From an uncultured Ectothiorhodospiraceae bacterium (GTDB taxonomy: Bacteria; Pseudomonadota; Gammaproteobacteria; UBA9214): a DNA stretch of 52,488 nucleotides. The stretch spans positions 1-52,488 of the forward strand of contig CAMYJZ010000006.1 in assembly GCA_947258845.1 (NCBI GenBank), read 5' to 3'. Both the position numbers and the translations under genes were made by a program. Shown here piece by piece: positions 1 to 9,355 of this stretch (position 1 is its first letter; each line of letters opens with the position of its first letter). The notes under the pieces were generated by a model, which worked only from the letters and a program-made list of their open reading frames with translations, did no database searches and was not told the origin of the DNA.

Positions 1-192
1 CACCAGGTCCTTGTAGAAAGGCCGTTCCCTGTGCACGGCATAGAACCCCTCCGCCTGCTCCCGGGTCAGGTGCAGCATTTTCGCCGCCACGATGCGCAGA
101 CCGCCCTTTTCAAAGCGGCTGTAGATCTCACCGATGATGTTTTTTGCAACCGCATCCGGCTTGATAATGGAAAAGGTCTGTTCGATGGCCAT
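1..192 (-). CDS. ndk: Nucleoside diphosphate kinase, N-terminal part (runs off the window)
   Basis: Only the first 64 codons are present. The protein begins [15 protein letters not shown] and continues through [19 protein letters not shown] and [14 protein letters not shown], the standard start of Ndk, which balances NTP/NDP pools through a phosphohistidine intermediate. The catalytic histidine region lies outside the window. In many gammaproteobacteria ndk directly follows iscX; here the malyl-CoA module sits between them, so that module looks like an insertion into the ancestral isc-ndk order. Truncation is due only to the window edge. Confidence 0.95.
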   Translation of the reverse strand, partial: MAIEQTFSIIKPDAVAKNIIGEIYSRFEKGGLRIVAAKMLHLTREQAEGFYAVHRERPFYKDLV

Positions 193-459
193 GCAGTACT
201 CCGTCTGTCTCTCTTGTCCATCAGGAAACCCGCCAGAAAACGGGAGCTTAGTGAAATTTGTTAAGGCGCGTAGTGTAACGCCGAAGGCCCGGGACAGGCA
301 ATGATGCCGTCAGGGTTCGGGAAACCCGCTGGAACCGGTATCGCCGGGCGAACCCGCGCGGCGCGGGCCGGCAGCCGCGCGCGCCGGAACAGATCGGGTC
401 ACGGTTGCGGCCCCGATCCTATCCGCTACCGGCAGCCGGCAACAGGCCGGCAAAGGCCG

Positions 460-1329
460 TCAGGAAAAGACCCGGTGGGCGGTCTCGCCGATGAGGGCCG
501 GGTTGCGCACCACGTGCACGCCCAGTTCTTCCATCAGGTCCATCTTGGCATTGGCGGTATCGGACTCCCCGCTGATGATGGCCCCGGCATGCCCCATGCG
601 CCGCCCGGGCGGCGCGGATATGCCGGCAACGAAGCCGACCACGGGCTTGCTCATATTTTCCCTGGCCCAGCGGGCCGCATCGACCTCCTGGGGCCCGCCG
701 ATTTCGCCGATCATGATGACGGCATCGGTTTCCGGGTCTTCCTCGAAGGCGCGCAGCACGGTGACGAAATCGGTGCCGTTGACGGGGTCGCCGCCGATGC
801 CGACCGAGGTCGACTGCCCCATCCCCAGGGCGCTCATCTGCTGCACCGCTTCGTAGTTCAGGGTGCCCGAACGGGACACCACGCCGATACGCCCGGGCTG
901 GTAGATGTGCGACGGCATAATGCCGACCTTGCAGGCCGCCGGTGTGATGATACCCGGGGTGTTGGGGCCGATGATGATGGCGTTGCGGTCACTGGCATAG
1001 CGCTTCACCCGCACCATGTCCTGCACCGGAATACCGTCGGCGATCACCACGACCACACCGATCCCGGCCTCCAGCGCCTCCATGATGGCATCCGCGGCAA
1101 ACGGCGGCGGCACGAAAATGCCGCTGACATCGGCACCGGTTTCCTCCACGGCCTGGGACACGGTATCGAATACCGGACGCTCGAGATGGATCTGGCCACC
1201 CTTGCCCGGGGTCACGCCGCCCACCACGTTGGTACCGTTGGCCATCGACTCCTCGGCGTGGAAGGTCGCGTGCTGGCCGGTAAAGCCCTGGATAATGACA
1301 CGGGAATGCTTGTGTACGAATACGCTCAT
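460..1329 (-). CDS. mtkB: Malate/succinate-CoA ligase, alpha subunit (MtkB-like, SucD family)
   Basis: This 289-residue protein is the CoA-binding, phosphohistidine-carrying alpha subunit of an ADP-forming acyl-CoA ligase. Visible are the N-terminal CoA-binding Rossmann region (VIIQGFTGQHATFHAEE, NVVGGVTPGKGG), the GPNTPGIITP segment and the phosphohistidine loop GRRMGHAGAIISG, with the histidine near residue 247. Its ATG overlaps the stop of the beta-subunit gene by 4 bp, so the two are translationally coupled. SucD of the TCA cycle is nearly the same fold, but the neighbouring malyl-CoA lyase gene favours malate thiokinase, which interconverts malate, CoA and ATP with malyl-CoA. That substrate assignment rests mainly on context and on beta-subunit motifs; succinate use is not excluded. 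Confidence 0.85.
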   Translation of the reverse strand: MSVFVHKHSRVIIQGFTGQHATFHAEESMANGTNVVGGVTPGKGGQIHLERPVFDTVSQAVEETGADVSGIFVPPPFAADAIMEALEAGIGVVVVIADGIPVQDMVRVKRYASDRNAIIIGPNTPGIITPAACKVGIMPSHIYQPGRIGVVSRSGTLNYEAVQQMSALGMGQSTSVGIGGDPVNGTDFVTVLRAFEEDPETDAVIMIGEIGGPQEVDAARWARENMSKPVVGFVAGISAPPGRRMGHAGAIISGESDTANAKMDLMEELGVHVVRNPALIGETAHRVFS

Positions 1330-2498
1330 GCGCCCTGCTCCCCGAGTGTGGCCATGACTTTGGTGGCGGCATCGTCCAGGTTGTCGGCCATGATGAAGTC
1401 CAGGCCGGAGGCGGCCAGCATCTGCGCGCCCTTCTCCACGTTGGTGCCGGCGAGGCGCACCACGATCGGCACCCCGATCTGCTGGTCCTGCATGGCCTTG
1501 ATCAGGCCCTCGGCGATCCAGTCACAGCGGTTGATGCCGGCGAAGATGTTCACCAGGATGATTTTTACATTCGGGTCGGCGAGCACGATACGGAAGGCGT
1601 TGCCGACCTTTTCCGGCGAGGCACCGCCGCCGACATCCAGGAAGTTGGCCGGCTTGCCCTGGTGGAAGCTGATCGCGTCCATGGTCGCCATGGCCAGCCC
1701 GGCACCGTTGACGATGCAGCCGACATTGCCGTCAAGGGCGATGTAGTTGAGGCCGTGACCGGTGGCCTCGACCTCCTTCGGGTCTTCCTCGTCGAAATCG
1801 CGCAACTCGGTGATCGCCGGCAGGCGATAGAGGGCATTGCCGTCGAAGGACATCTTGGCATCCAGCGCCATCAGCTGGCCACCGTTCACCTCCGCCAACG
1901 GGTTGATCTCCGCCATCAGGGCATCCTGGTCACGGAAACACCGGTACAGGGCACGCATCAGCTTGGTGGCTGCGTGGATCTGCTTGCCCTTGAGACCGAT
2001 ATTGGCCGCGATCTTGCGGCACTGGAATTCCCTCAGGCCGACGCCCGGATCCACCGGCTCACGCACGACCTTCTCGGGTGTGGTCTTCGCCACCTCTTCG
2101 ATATCCATGCCGCCGGATGCCGAGGCGATGACGGTGATGCGCTGGGAACCGCGATCGATGACCAGCCCGAGGTAATATTCCTTGTTGATGTCACAGGCCT
2201 GCTCCACCAGCACGCGCTGCACCAGCCTGCCGTCGGCGCCGGTCTGCGGCGTCACCAGGTTACTGCCGATCAGCTGATCGGTGATCTGCCGCACCTCGTC
2301 CAGCGAGGATGCAACCTTGACGCCGCCGCCCTTGCCGCGACCACCGGCATGGATCTGCGCCTTGACGACCCAGCGCTCGCCACCGAGCTCCTCGGCCACC
2401 GTGGCGGCGTTATCGACATTGTGTGCCACGCGCCCGTTCGGGACCGGCACGCCATAGCCCCTGAGCAGTTCTTTTGTCTGGTATTCGTGAATATTCAC
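1326..2498 (-). CDS. mtkA: Malate/succinate-CoA ligase, beta subunit (MtkA-like, SucC family)
   Basis: The 390-residue protein has the ATP-grasp N-terminal domain (MNIHEYQTKELLRGYGVPVP; VVKAQIHAGGRGKGGGVK) and the C-terminal ligase domain (ANFLDVGGGASPEKV; VNIFAGINRCDWIAEG). As recalled, malate thiokinase beta subunits carry ALDAKMSFDxNAL and NIFAGINRCDWxAEG, while TCA-cycle SucC typically has NIFGGIVRCD; this protein matches the former. It starts with GTG at 2496-2498 behind a GGAG ribosome site, 15 bp after the malyl-CoA lyase gene. The gene order mcl-mtkA-mtkB suggests one transcript that makes or consumes malyl-CoA. SucC is the alternative reading. Confidence 0.85.
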   Translation of the reverse strand: MNIHEYQTKELLRGYGVPVPNGRVAHNVDNAATVAEELGGERWVVKAQIHAGGRGKGGGVKVASSLDEVRQITDQLIGSNLVTPQTGADGRLVQRVLVEQACDINKEYYLGLVIDRGSQRITVIASASGGMDIEEVAKTTPEKVVREPVDPGVGLREFQCRKIAANIGLKGKQIHAATKLMRALYRCFRDQDALMAEINPLAEVNGGQLMALDAKMSFDGNALYRLPAITELRDFDEEDPKEVEATGHGLNYIALDGNVGCIVNGAGLAMATMDAISFHQGKPANFLDVGGGASPEKVGNAFRIVLADPNVKIILVNIFAGINRCDWIAEGLIKAMQDQQIGVPIVVRLAGTNVEKGAQMLAASGLDFIMADNLDDAATKVMATLGEQGA

Positions 2499-2513
2499 AA
2501 CCGATAACTCCGT

Positions 2514-3485
2514 TTAGTGTGCTGCCATTGAGCGCTCGATCTGGGCGGCCTTGTCGACCATGACCTGTGCCTGGCGGATGGAGGCGGCGTCGATCAGCCG
2601 GCCATCCAGGGCCACGGCACCGCGACCTTCTTTCGCCGCCTCGTCCATGGCAACCAGGATGCGGCGGGCGCGATCCACCTCGGCCTCCGGCGGGGTAAAC
2701 ACCTCGTTGGCGAGTGCAATCTGCGAGGGGTGAATGGCCCACTTGCCCTCGACACCCAGCGCGGCCACGCTACGGGCCACGGCCTTGTAGCCTTCCGGGT
2801 CCTGGATGTCGCCGAAGGGGCCATCGATGGGACGCAGCCCATAGGCACGGCAGGCCACCACCATGCGCGAGATGGCGAAGTGCCACTGGTCACCCCAGTG
2901 ACGCTCGCGCGAACCCTCGTTGTCGGGGTGGGTGAGCATGAAGTAGTCCGGGTTGGCACCGCCCATCTGGGTAGTGCGCGCCTGCGTGGATGCCGCATAG
3001 TCGGCCACGCCGAATACCATGGCCTCCAGCCGCTCCGGACAGGTCTGGGCGATACTCTCCACATTGGCCATGCCGAGCGCGGTTTCAATCAGGATATGAA
3101 TATTGATCGGCTTGATCTTCCTGGCCGCCTCGATCTGCTCGAGCAGGGTAGAGACGAACAGGATATCGGCGGGGGTACCGACCTTGGGAATCAGGATGGT
3201 ATCGAGCTTGTCGCCGGCCTGCTCGACCACGTCGACGATGTCGCGGTAGCAGTAGTGGGTATCCAGCCCGTTGATGCGCACCGATACCGCACAGCCCGAC
3301 CAGTCCAGGTCATTCAGGGCCTCGATGATATTCTTGCGTGCCTGCGCCTTGTCATCCGGCGCCACGGCATCCTCCAGGTCGAGGAACACGACATCGGCAC
3401 CGGAACTCGGGGCCTTTTCAAGCATGCGGGTGTTGCTGCCGGGTACGGCCAGCTCACTGCGGTGCAGACGATTTCTAACAGCCAT
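2514..3485 (-). CDS. mcl: L-malyl-CoA lyase (HpcH/HpaI-CitE family)
   Basis: This 323-residue TIM-barrel lyase reversibly splits malyl-CoA into acetyl-CoA and glyoxylate. Recognisable elements are SELAVPGSNTRMLEKAP near residue 12, FLDLEDAV at 34-41, the CoA/substrate arginine in SVRINGL (R70), the Mg-binding glutamate in LIETALGM (E134) and aspartate in FGVADYAAS (D162), and the WAIHPSQI loop near the C-terminus. The lyase is distinguished from citrate lyase CitE by the long insertion after D162 and the WAIHPSQ segment. A good Shine-Dalgarno (GAGGTAAT) precedes the ATG. It is the first gene of the module; the glc operon at 10061-13827 could supply its glyoxylate. Confidence 0.93.
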   Translation of the reverse strand: MAVRNRLHRSELAVPGSNTRMLEKAPSSGADVVFLDLEDAVAPDDKAQARKNIIEALNDLDWSGCAVSVRINGLDTHYCYRDIVDVVEQAGDKLDTILIPKVGTPADILFVSTLLEQIEAARKIKPINIHILIETALGMANVESIAQTCPERLEAMVFGVADYAASTQARTTQMGGANPDYFMLTHPDNEGSRERHWGDQWHFAISRMVVACRAYGLRPIDGPFGDIQDPEGYKAVARSVAALGVEGKWAIHPSQIALANEVFTPPEAEVDRARRILVAMDEAAKEGRGAVALDGRLIDAASIRQAQVMVDKAAQIERSMAAH

Positions 3486-3828
3486 GGATTACCTCAATAT
3501 GTCGATGTGAACGTTTTCGGTCCCCGCCCCGGCACAGGCACAGCGGGATCCCGGGACCGGCTGGTCAAGCGGGATACCCGGGCACCCTGGCAGGCCATCC
3601 GGGCTTGCAGCGACTGTCTGCCGTCTTCCAGCAGGGGCTTAACCGGTAAAAATCAAGGCCGCGTAATATACAAGGTTGGCGGGGTTAATGGAATCTGGAC
3701 GTCGCGATCAACCGCCGTCCGGAAAAACAGCCGGCCGCCTGCGATCCGCTGATGAGTCAATATATTATCTTTAAATACATGAAGCTACAGACAATACCCA
3801 AGACACCAGAGGGCGCCAGGACAGCGGC
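3486..3828. other. Gene-free spacer between iscX and mcl
   Basis: These 343 bases separate the end of the isc operon from the malyl-CoA module, both on the minus strand. Reading frames here are short and have no recognisable protein. The mcl promoter is expected here. An AT-rich patch at about 3660-3685 (minus strand TTGTATATTACG) could hold a -10 element, but no matching -35 is clear. No repeat of the families seen elsewhere was found. Confidence 0.5.
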
Positions 3829-4029
3829 CTACTGGCGCTCTTCGATCCAGGCCATCTGGATGGCCTCGAGGATGCGCTCGCCACTGTGCCCCGGATCGTC
3901 CTCGAAATCATCCAGCGCCAGCACCCATTCACGCAGGTCCACGAAATTCACATGCAGGGGGTCCACGTCGGGATGTGCCTCGTCCAGTTCAATGGCAATA
4001 TCCAGTGAATCCGTCCATTTCAGTCCCAT
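3829..4029 (-). CDS. iscX: Fe-S cluster assembly protein IscX
   Basis: A 66-residue acidic protein with the IscX pattern: MGLKWTDSLDIAIELDEAHPD, DPLHVNFVDLREWVLAL and FEDDPGHSGERILEAIQ ending MAWIEER. IscX binds IscS and iron and modulates cluster assembly; its length equals the family norm. It lies 48 bp after fdx as the last gene of the isc operon. In E. coli IscX competes with other partners for the same face of IscS, which makes its retention here, without iscU in the cluster, noteworthy. Confidence 0.96.
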   Translation of the reverse strand: MGLKWTDSLDIAIELDEAHPDVDPLHVNFVDLREWVLALDDFEDDPGHSGERILEAIQMAWIEERQ

Positions 4030-4077
4030 TGCCGGTCTCCTGCAGTTGACTTGGCAGAGTGCGGTGCACCCTCCCGG

Positions 4078-4416
4078 TTAGTGGTTTTCGCTCACCATGT
4101 TGATGGTGTACTTGGGTATCTCGATCACCAGGTCCTGGTCGGCAACCATGGTCTGGCAGCTCAGGCGTGAATCCGGTTCCAGTCCCCAGGCCTTGTCCAG
4201 CAGGTCGTCCTCGTCCTCATCGGATTCGTTGAGGGAATCACCGCCCTCGCGGATATAGACATGACAGGTGGTGCAGGCGCAGGACTTCTCGCAGGCGTGC
4301 TCGATCTCGATGCCGTGGCTCAACGCGGCATCGCAGACACTGGTACCGGCCTCGGCCTCGATCACGGCCCCTTCCGGGCATATTTCCTCATGCGGTAAAA
4401 AGATAAGCTGCGGCAT
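4078..4416 (-). CDS. fdx: ISC-type [2Fe-2S] ferredoxin
   Basis: The 112-residue adrenodoxin-type ferredoxin provides electrons for cluster assembly on the ISC scaffold. The cluster ligands are visible as C42, C48 and C51 in ACEKSCACTTCHVYI and C87 in LSCQTMV, the same positions as in E. coli Fdx. The remaining sequence (EICPEGAVIEAEAGTSVCDAALSHGI) fits the family throughout. It lies 39 bp after hscA and 48 bp before iscX, in the usual operon position. Confidence 0.97.
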   Translation of the reverse strand: MPQLIFLPHEEICPEGAVIEAEAGTSVCDAALSHGIEIEHACEKSCACTTCHVYIREGGDSLNESDEDEDDLLDKAWGLEPDSRLSCQTMVADQDLVIEIPKYTINMVSENH

Positions 4417-4455
4417 ATCGGTTACGGGTCCCTGGATAAACGTTGCTTGTGGTTG

Positions 4456-6336
4456 TCAGCTTGATTTGAATTCATCGACGCGGTGTCCGGCCATCGCCTC
4501 GCGGATACTGGTGTTCATGCGGCGAGCCACGTAGTCGCTGCTGGCCGCCTCCACGGCCTCGATGCCCTGCTTGATGGCCTGCGGGTCGCTGCCTGCACGC
4601 GCGCCGGCCAGCTGCCGGGCCGCATCATCGATTACGGCACGCTCCTGTGGGTTCAGGATCCGGTCGCCGTCATCGGCCAGTGCGGCCTGCAGCGCCTCCA
4701 GCACCCGGTCCGCTTCGACCTGCTGTTCACGCAGGCGGCGCACCTCCATGTCCTCCTGCGCATGCGCCATGGAATCCTTGAGCATGTGTTCGATCTCGCT
4801 GTCACTGAGCCCGTAGGACGGCTTGACCTCGATGCTGCTCTTCACGCCCCTGACCTGTTCCTCGGCGCTGACGCTGAGCAGCCCGTCGGCATCGACCTGG
4901 AAGGTCACCCGGATGCGTGCCGCACCCGCTGTCATGGGCGGGATATCGCGCAGTTCGAATTTCGCCAGGGAGCGGCAGTCGCTCACCAGCTCACGGTCGC
5001 CCTGGACCACGTGCAGGGACATGGCGGTCTGGCCGTCCTTGAAGGTGGTGAATTCCTGTGCACGTGCGGTCGGGATGGTGGTATTGCGCGGGATGATCTT
5101 TTCCGCCAGTCCGCCCATGGTCTCCAGGCCCAGGGACAGGGGGATCACGTCCAGCAGCAGCATCTCGTCCTCCGGCTTGTTGCCGGCGAGGATATCCGCC
5201 TGGATCGCCGCCCCGATCGCGACCACCTTGTCCGGATCGATGTCCGCCAGGGGTTCGCGCTCGAAGAACCCGGCGACCCGGTCGCGCACCAGCGGTACGC
5301 GGGTGGAACCGCCGACCATCACCACCGCCTGTACATCCGCGGCACGGATACCGGCATCGCGCAGGGCACGCCTGCAGGGACCCAAAGTCTTCTGCACCAG
5401 CGGTGCGCACAACTCGTCAAATGTCGTGCGTGTCAGCCTGCCGCTCCAGCGGGAGCCATCGTTGCGTTCGATCTTCACCTCCACTGAAGCGGCATCCGTC
5501 AGGGCCTCCTTCGCGCTGCGCGCCTCCTGCATCAGGCGCCGCATCTGGAAATGGCCTGCATCATCCGGAATCCCGGCCTGCTGCATGATCCACAGCGCCA
5601 CGCTGCGGTCGAAGTCATCACCGCCGAGGGCGGTATCACCCGCCGTGGACATGACCTCGAATACGCCCTTGTTGAGTCGCAGGATGGAGATATCGAAGGT
5701 GCCGCCACCCAGGTCATAGATGGCCGTGACGCCCTCCGAAGCCCGGTCCAGCCCGTAGGCCACGGCAGCGGCGGTGGGTTCATTGAGCAGGCGCAGCACG
5801 TGCAGGCCGGCCAGCCGCCCGGCATCCTTGGTCGCCTGGCGCTGGGCGTCGTCGAAATAGGCCGGCACGGTGATGACCACGCCCTTCAGCTCGCCACCCA
5901 GGGCCTCCTCGGCACGCGTCTTGAGGACCTTCAGGATCTCTGCCGAGACCTCGACCGGGCTGACATCCCCCCCGGCCGTGTGCAACAGCGGCATACCTCT
6001 GGCAGCGGGCACAAACTCGTAGGGCAGGTGCGTACCCAGCCTCCTGACATCCTCCACCCCGCGCCCCATCAGGCGCTTGACCGAAGCGATGGTATTCAGC
6101 GGATCCATGGTTGCAGCAGCCAGGGCCTCGCGTCCGACCAGCGTCCCCTCCTCTTCCCGGTAGCGCACCACCGAGGGCAACAGGTGCTCGCCCTGCTCAT
6201 CCGCCAGCGTCTCCGCCAGCCCGCTGCGCACACTGGCCACCAGCGAATTTGTCGTCCCGAGATCGATCCCCGCCGCCAGCCGGTGCTGGTGCGGCGCCGT
6301 GGATTCACCGGGTTCAGATATTTGTATAAGTGCCAT
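4456..6336 (-). CDS. hscA: Fe-S assembly chaperone HscA (Hsp70 family)
   Basis: The 626-residue specialised Hsp70 releases clusters from the scaffold protein IscU. The N-terminal ATPase begins [17 protein letters not shown] and contains [48 protein letters not shown] and the [14 protein letters not shown] phosphate loop; a beta-sandwich substrate domain and helical lid follow. Length is close to E. coli HscA (616). HscA normally recognises the LPPVK motif of IscU, so finding hscA and hscB without iscU in the operon is odd. The preceding 174-bp gap holds an inverted-repeat element, unlike the tight hscB-hscA junction usual in other genomes. Confidence 0.97.
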   Translation of the reverse strand: MALIQISEPGESTAPHQHRLAAGIDLGTTNSLVASVRSGLAETLADEQGEHLLPSVVRYREEEGTLVGREALAAATMDPLNTIASVKRLMGRGVEDVRRLGTHLPYEFVPAARGMPLLHTAGGDVSPVEVSAEILKVLKTRAEEALGGELKGVVITVPAYFDDAQRQATKDAGRLAGLHVLRLLNEPTAAAVAYGLDRASEGVTAIYDLGGGTFDISILRLNKGVFEVMSTAGDTALGGDDFDRSVALWIMQQAGIPDDAGHFQMRRLMQEARSAKEALTDAASVEVKIERNDGSRWSGRLTRTTFDELCAPLVQKTLGPCRRALRDAGIRAADVQAVVMVGGSTRVPLVRDRVAGFFEREPLADIDPDKVVAIGAAIQADILAGNKPEDEMLLLDVIPLSLGLETMGGLAEKIIPRNTTIPTARAQEFTTFKDGQTAMSLHVVQGDRELVSDCRSLAKFELRDIPPMTAGAARIRVTFQVDADGLLSVSAEEQVRGVKSSIEVKPSYGLSDSEIEHMLKDSMAHAQEDMEVRRLREQQVEADRVLEALQAALADDGDRILNPQERAVIDDAARQLAGARAGSDPQAIKQGIEAVEAASSDYVARRMNTSIREAMAGHRVDEFKSS

Positions 6337-6347
6337 GATTTAATTAG

Positions 6348-6492
6348 TTCACCGCAGAGACGCAGAGGACGCAGAGTCAATGATTACTAAATCCCGGATT
6401 AATCAGCGCCACGTGATCAGCTGATCCAGTGGATAAATTCCGGCCCTTTGAATAATAGACATTCTCTGCGTCCTCTGCGTCTCTGCGGTGAA
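6348..6492. repeat. 145-bp inverted-repeat element between hscB and hscA
   Basis: The ends are near-perfect inverted copies: TTCACCGCAGAGACGCAGAG with extension GACGCAGAG at 6348-6376, and its reverse complement at 6464-6492. The interior is AT-richer and encodes nothing. The same terminal sequence occurs at 14680-15028, 18943-19203 and 52290-52451, so this is a dispersed repeat family rather than a local hairpin. It lies between two co-directional operon genes and would form a strong RNA hairpin within the transcript. Confidence 0.9.
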
Positions 6493-6510
6493 TGATGTTT
6501 TCAATGCGCC

Positions 6511-7059
6511 TCAGTCCAGTTCGTCTTCAAGGGCCGCTTCCAGTTCCTGCGCCTCTTCATGGAGGCGACGGAAGAATTGCATCTTCATCAGGGTTTCCGC
6601 CGCGGCCCCGTCCTTGCCGGCACTGCCGGCACTGCCCAGACGCTGCTGCAATTCGCCGGTCAGTGCATCGAAATCCGCTGCTATCCTGTCCATGATCCCG
6701 TTCAGCGCGCTGAACGGGTCGTCTGCTGCACGCACCTCTTCCAGGGCCTCGCGCAACTCCACCTGCTCCATCAGGAAACCGTTATCACTGGTGGTGTGTT
6801 GTTCGTCATCGAAGACATGACCGCCCAGTTCCAGCAGGTAGCGCCCGCGCCTCAGGGGATCCTTCAGGGTCCGGTAGCCCTCATTGATGCGGGTCGCCAG
6901 CTGCATCGACAGCCGGCGCTCCTGGTCCGTCGCGTTCACGAAGCGATCCGGGTGCACCGTGCGCTGCAGCTCGCGGTAGCGTTCGTCCAGCTGTCCTGTA
7001 TCCACCAGGAACGACTGCGGCAAACCGAACAGCTCGAAATAGGTTGAGGATAAATCCAC
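6511..7059 (-). CDS. hscB: Fe-S assembly co-chaperone HscB (J-domain protein)
   Basis: The protein has an N-terminal J domain with the HPD motif (RELQRTVHPDRF) and INEGYRTLKDPLRRGRYLLELGG, then a C-terminal three-helix domain that binds IscU (QVELREALEEVRAADD; LMKMQFFRRLHEEAQELEAALED). I prefer the GTG at 7057-7059 (182 residues, beginning MDLSSTYFELFGL), because the AGGA ribosome site is only one base from the next upstream GTG at 7065. HscB recruits IscU to HscA. It follows iscA by about 50 bp. Confidence 0.94.
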   Translation of the reverse strand: MDLSSTYFELFGLPQSFLVDTGQLDERYRELQRTVHPDRFVNATDQERRLSMQLATRINEGYRTLKDPLRRGRYLLELGGHVFDDEQHTTSDNGFLMEQVELREALEEVRAADDPFSALNGIMDRIAADFDALTGELQQRLGSAGSAGKDGAAAETLMKMQFFRRLHEEAQELEAALEDELD

Positions 7060-7110
7060 AGCCACGTCCTGAGAAAGGGATTTCAGAAACAGGGCCAGCC
7101 GGGCGCTGAC

Positions 7111-7434
7111 TCAGACGTTGAAACTCTCCCCGCAGCCACACATATCCTTGACGTTGGGATTGTTGAACTTGAAGCCCTCGTTCAGCCCTTCCCTGGCATA
7201 GTCGAGCTCGGTGCCATCGAGGTACACCAGACTCTTCGGATTGATGATCACCTTGATACCCTGGTCCTCGAACACCACGTCATCCGCTTCGACCGTGTCG
7301 GCGAATTCGACAATATAGGCCATCCCGGAGCAGCCCGTGGTCTTCACGCCCAGGCGCAGGCCGACACCTTTGCCACGGTTATCCAGAAACTCTTTCACGC
7401 GGCCCGCGGCCGCTGCAGTGAGGGTAATTGCCAT
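7111..7434 (-). CDS. iscA: A-type Fe-S carrier IscA
   Basis: The 107-residue protein carries the three conserved cysteines of A-type carriers: C35 in TTGCSGMAY and C99/C101 in DMCGCGESF. It starts [19 protein letters not shown]. It receives and delivers Fe-S clusters to client apoproteins. It begins only 33 bp after the iscS stop, exactly where iscU would be expected to lie between the two genes. The residues and length are ordinary, so nothing suggests it has fused with or replaced the scaffold. Confidence 0.96.
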   Translation of the reverse strand: MAITLTAAAAGRVKEFLDNRGKGVGLRLGVKTTGCSGMAYIVEFADTVEADDVVFEDQGIKVIINPKSLVYLDGTELDYAREGLNEGFKFNNPNVKDMCGCGESFNV

Positions 7435-7467
7435 CGTGTGCTACCTGAATATCTATCCGTACAAAAA

Positions 7468-8688
7468 CTAGTGTGCCGCCCACTGCACCGAATCGAGGTC
7501 GATGCCGTCCTTGTACATCTCCCACAGGGGCGATAACTCGCGCAGCTTGCTGACCTTTTCGGTGACACGCTCGATGATGTAATCGATCTCGTCCTGCGTG
7601 GTGTAGCGGCCGATGGAAAAGCGGATCGAACTGTGCGCCAGTTCGTCATTCCGCCCCAGGGCACGCAGTACGTAGGACGGCTCCAGGCTGGCGCTGGTAC
7701 AGGCGGAGCCCGAGGATACCGCCATGTCCTTGAGCGCCATGATCAGGCTCTCGCCCTCGACAAAGTTGAAACTCACGTTCAGGTTGCCGGGAATTCGGTG
7801 ATCCAGGTCACCGTTGAGGTAAACCTCTTCCATGTCCCTGAGACCATTCCACAGGCGGTCGCGCAGCATCCGGAAGCGCTCGCTTTCGGCGGCCATCTCC
7901 TCTTTGGCGATACGAAAGGCCTCGCCCATTCCGACGATCTGGTGGGTCGGCAGGGTACCGGAGCGCATGCCGCGCTCGTGCCCGCCGCCATGCATCTGGG
8001 CCTCGATGCGCACCCGCGGCTTGCGGCGCACGTACAGCGCACCGATCCCCTTCGGGCCGTAGATCTTGTGGGCCGAGAAGGACATCAGGTCGACCTTGAG
8101 GGCCTGCAGGTCAATGGGGATCTTGCCGGCACTCTGGGCGGCATCCACGTGGAAGATGATCTTGCGCGCGCGGCACAACTCTCCGATCGCAGCGATGTCC
8201 TGGATGACACCGATTTCGTTATTTACGTGCATCACCGACACCACGACGGTGTCGTCACGCATGGCCGCCTCGAGTTTCCCGATATCCAGCAAGCCGCTCG
8301 GCTCGGGCTCCAGGTAAGTCACCTCGTAGCCCTCACGCTCCAGCTGTCGACAGGTATCCAGGACGGCCTTGTGTTCCGTCTTCAGGGTAATGATGTGCTT
8401 TCCCTGCTTCTTGTAGAAGTGCGCGGCACCCTTGATGGCCAGGTTGTCCGACTCGGTTGCTCCCGAGGTCCAGACGATCTCCCTTGGATCGGCGTTGATC
8501 AGCGCTGCAACGTTTTTACGTGCCTCGGTAACGGCCACATCGGCATCCCAGCCGAACTGGTGCGAGCGCGACGCCGGGTTGCCGAACTTGCCCTGGCGGG
8601 TCAGGTAGGTACACATCTTATCGGCCACCCGCTCATCCACCGGGGTGGTTGCCGAATAATCCATGTAAATCGGGATACTAATATTCAT
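7468..8688 (-). CDS. iscS: Cysteine desulfurase IscS
   Basis: A full-length 406-residue PLP enzyme that takes sulphur from cysteine for Fe-S clusters and thiolated tRNAs. Visible are [14 protein letters not shown] at the N-terminus, the [14 protein letters not shown] phosphate-binding loop, the PLP lysine in [12 protein letters not shown], the catalytic cysteine C330 in [21 protein letters not shown]-type context, and the C-terminal [11 protein letters not shown] tail that contacts partner proteins. It follows iscR by 39 bp. Nothing in the sequence points to an SufS- or NifS-type substitution. Confidence 0.98.
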   Translation of the reverse strand: MNISIPIYMDYSATTPVDERVADKMCTYLTRQGKFGNPASRSHQFGWDADVAVTEARKNVAALINADPREIVWTSGATESDNLAIKGAAHFYKKQGKHIITLKTEHKAVLDTCRQLEREGYEVTYLEPEPSGLLDIGKLEAAMRDDTVVVSVMHVNNEIGVIQDIAAIGELCRARKIIFHVDAAQSAGKIPIDLQALKVDLMSFSAHKIYGPKGIGALYVRRKPRVRIEAQMHGGGHERGMRSGTLPTHQIVGMGEAFRIAKEEMAAESERFRMLRDRLWNGLRDMEEVYLNGDLDHRIPGNLNVSFNFVEGESLIMALKDMAVSSGSACTSASLEPSYVLRALGRNDELAHSSIRFSIGRYTTQDEIDYIIERVTEKVSKLRELSPLWEMYKDGIDLDSVQWAAH

Positions 8689-8727
8689 AACGTCAGTTCC
8701 TGCCTAAACGAACATAAGCGGTTGCAG

Positions 8728-9204
8728 TCAAGCGACTGTCTTGTTCAAGTTCGGTGCCATGACATTCAGCCCCTGCTGCTGTCGACGGATCACCTGGTTG
8801 ACATCATCGCGTTCAAGAAAACTGGCCAGCGTAATACCGTTCAAAAATTCGTAGATCTCCTTGCCAAGCCGGGTCCAGAGCACATGGGTGAGGCAGCGTT
8901 CGCCTTCCTGGCAATCCTCGCTGCCCCCGCACTGGGTGACATCAATGCCTTCACCGATGGCGGTGATCACCTCGGCCACCGAGATATCCTGGGGGTGGCG
9001 TGACAGGCGGTAGCCACCACCGGGGCCGCGCAGGCCCTCCACCAGACCGTGCTTTCTCAACCGGGCAAACAACTGCTCCAGGTAGGAAAGGGAAATGCCC
9101 TGGCTCTCGGATATTTCCGCCAGCGTCACCGGACCCTGCGCATAATGAATGGCAAGATCCAGCATGGCGGTAACTGCGTAGCGCCCCTTTGTCGATAACC
9201 GCAT
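8728..9204 (-). CDS. iscR: Fe-S-sensing transcription regulator IscR (Rrf2 family)
   Basis: A 158-residue Rrf2 winged-helix regulator beginning [18 protein letters not shown]. The [2Fe-2S] ligands C92, C98, C104 and H107 ([17 protein letters not shown]) are at the same positions as in E. coli IscR. The reading frame continues 14 codons upstream, but MRLSTKGRY is the family start and I use 9204. Holo-IscR represses its own operon, so all genes down to iscX are probably controlled by it. DNA-recognition residues ([28 protein letters not shown], in two overlapping parts) look intact. Confidence 0.96.
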   Translation of the reverse strand: MRLSTKGRYAVTAMLDLAIHYAQGPVTLAEISESQGISLSYLEQLFARLRKHGLVEGLRGPGGGYRLSRHPQDISVAEVITAIGEGIDVTQCGGSEDCQEGERCLTHVLWTRLGKEIYEFLNGITLASFLERDDVNQVIRRQQQGLNVMAPNLNKTVA

Positions 9205-9276
9205 GAGTTTTTCCCGTTGGTTGCCCGCACCGGGAACGGGGGGCAACGGCTAATAACCTACTAAAACGCTCAGGTA

Positions 9277-9307
9277 ATAGTATGCGTTACTCGGGTATAA
9301 CTATCAA
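9277..9307 (-). promoter_or_regulatory. Probable isc operon promoter / IscR site
   Basis: Reading the minus strand, TTGATA (9302-9307) and TACTAT (9277-9282) are a plausible -35/-10 pair with a somewhat long 19-bp gap, about 75 bp before iscR. The stretch between them (ATAGTTATACCCGAGTAACG) begins like the type 1 IscR consensus ATAGTTGAC, but the right half is weak. Autoregulation is known for the family; this site assignment is a guess from the sequence. Confidence 0.45.
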
Positions 9308-9355
9308 GTAGTTGGCACAGGGCCGGAGAGTCCGGGCGGCAGCCCGGAAAAAACT

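Noticed and set aside
301-1746. Long plus-strand open frame of 481 codons opposite the CoA-ligase genes
   Set aside because: It is a shadow of mtkB/mtkA on the minus strand: both families are recognisable there, and the plus-strand translation is compositionally biased (Arg, Gly, His) with no motif. The same applies to plus-strand frames over mcl, hscA and iscS.
460-2498. Ordinary TCA-cycle sucCD
   Set aside because: Not fully excluded, but the neighbouring malyl-CoA lyase gene, absence of sucAB and the NIFAGINRCDWIAEG motif favour malate thiokinase; kept as the stated alternative.
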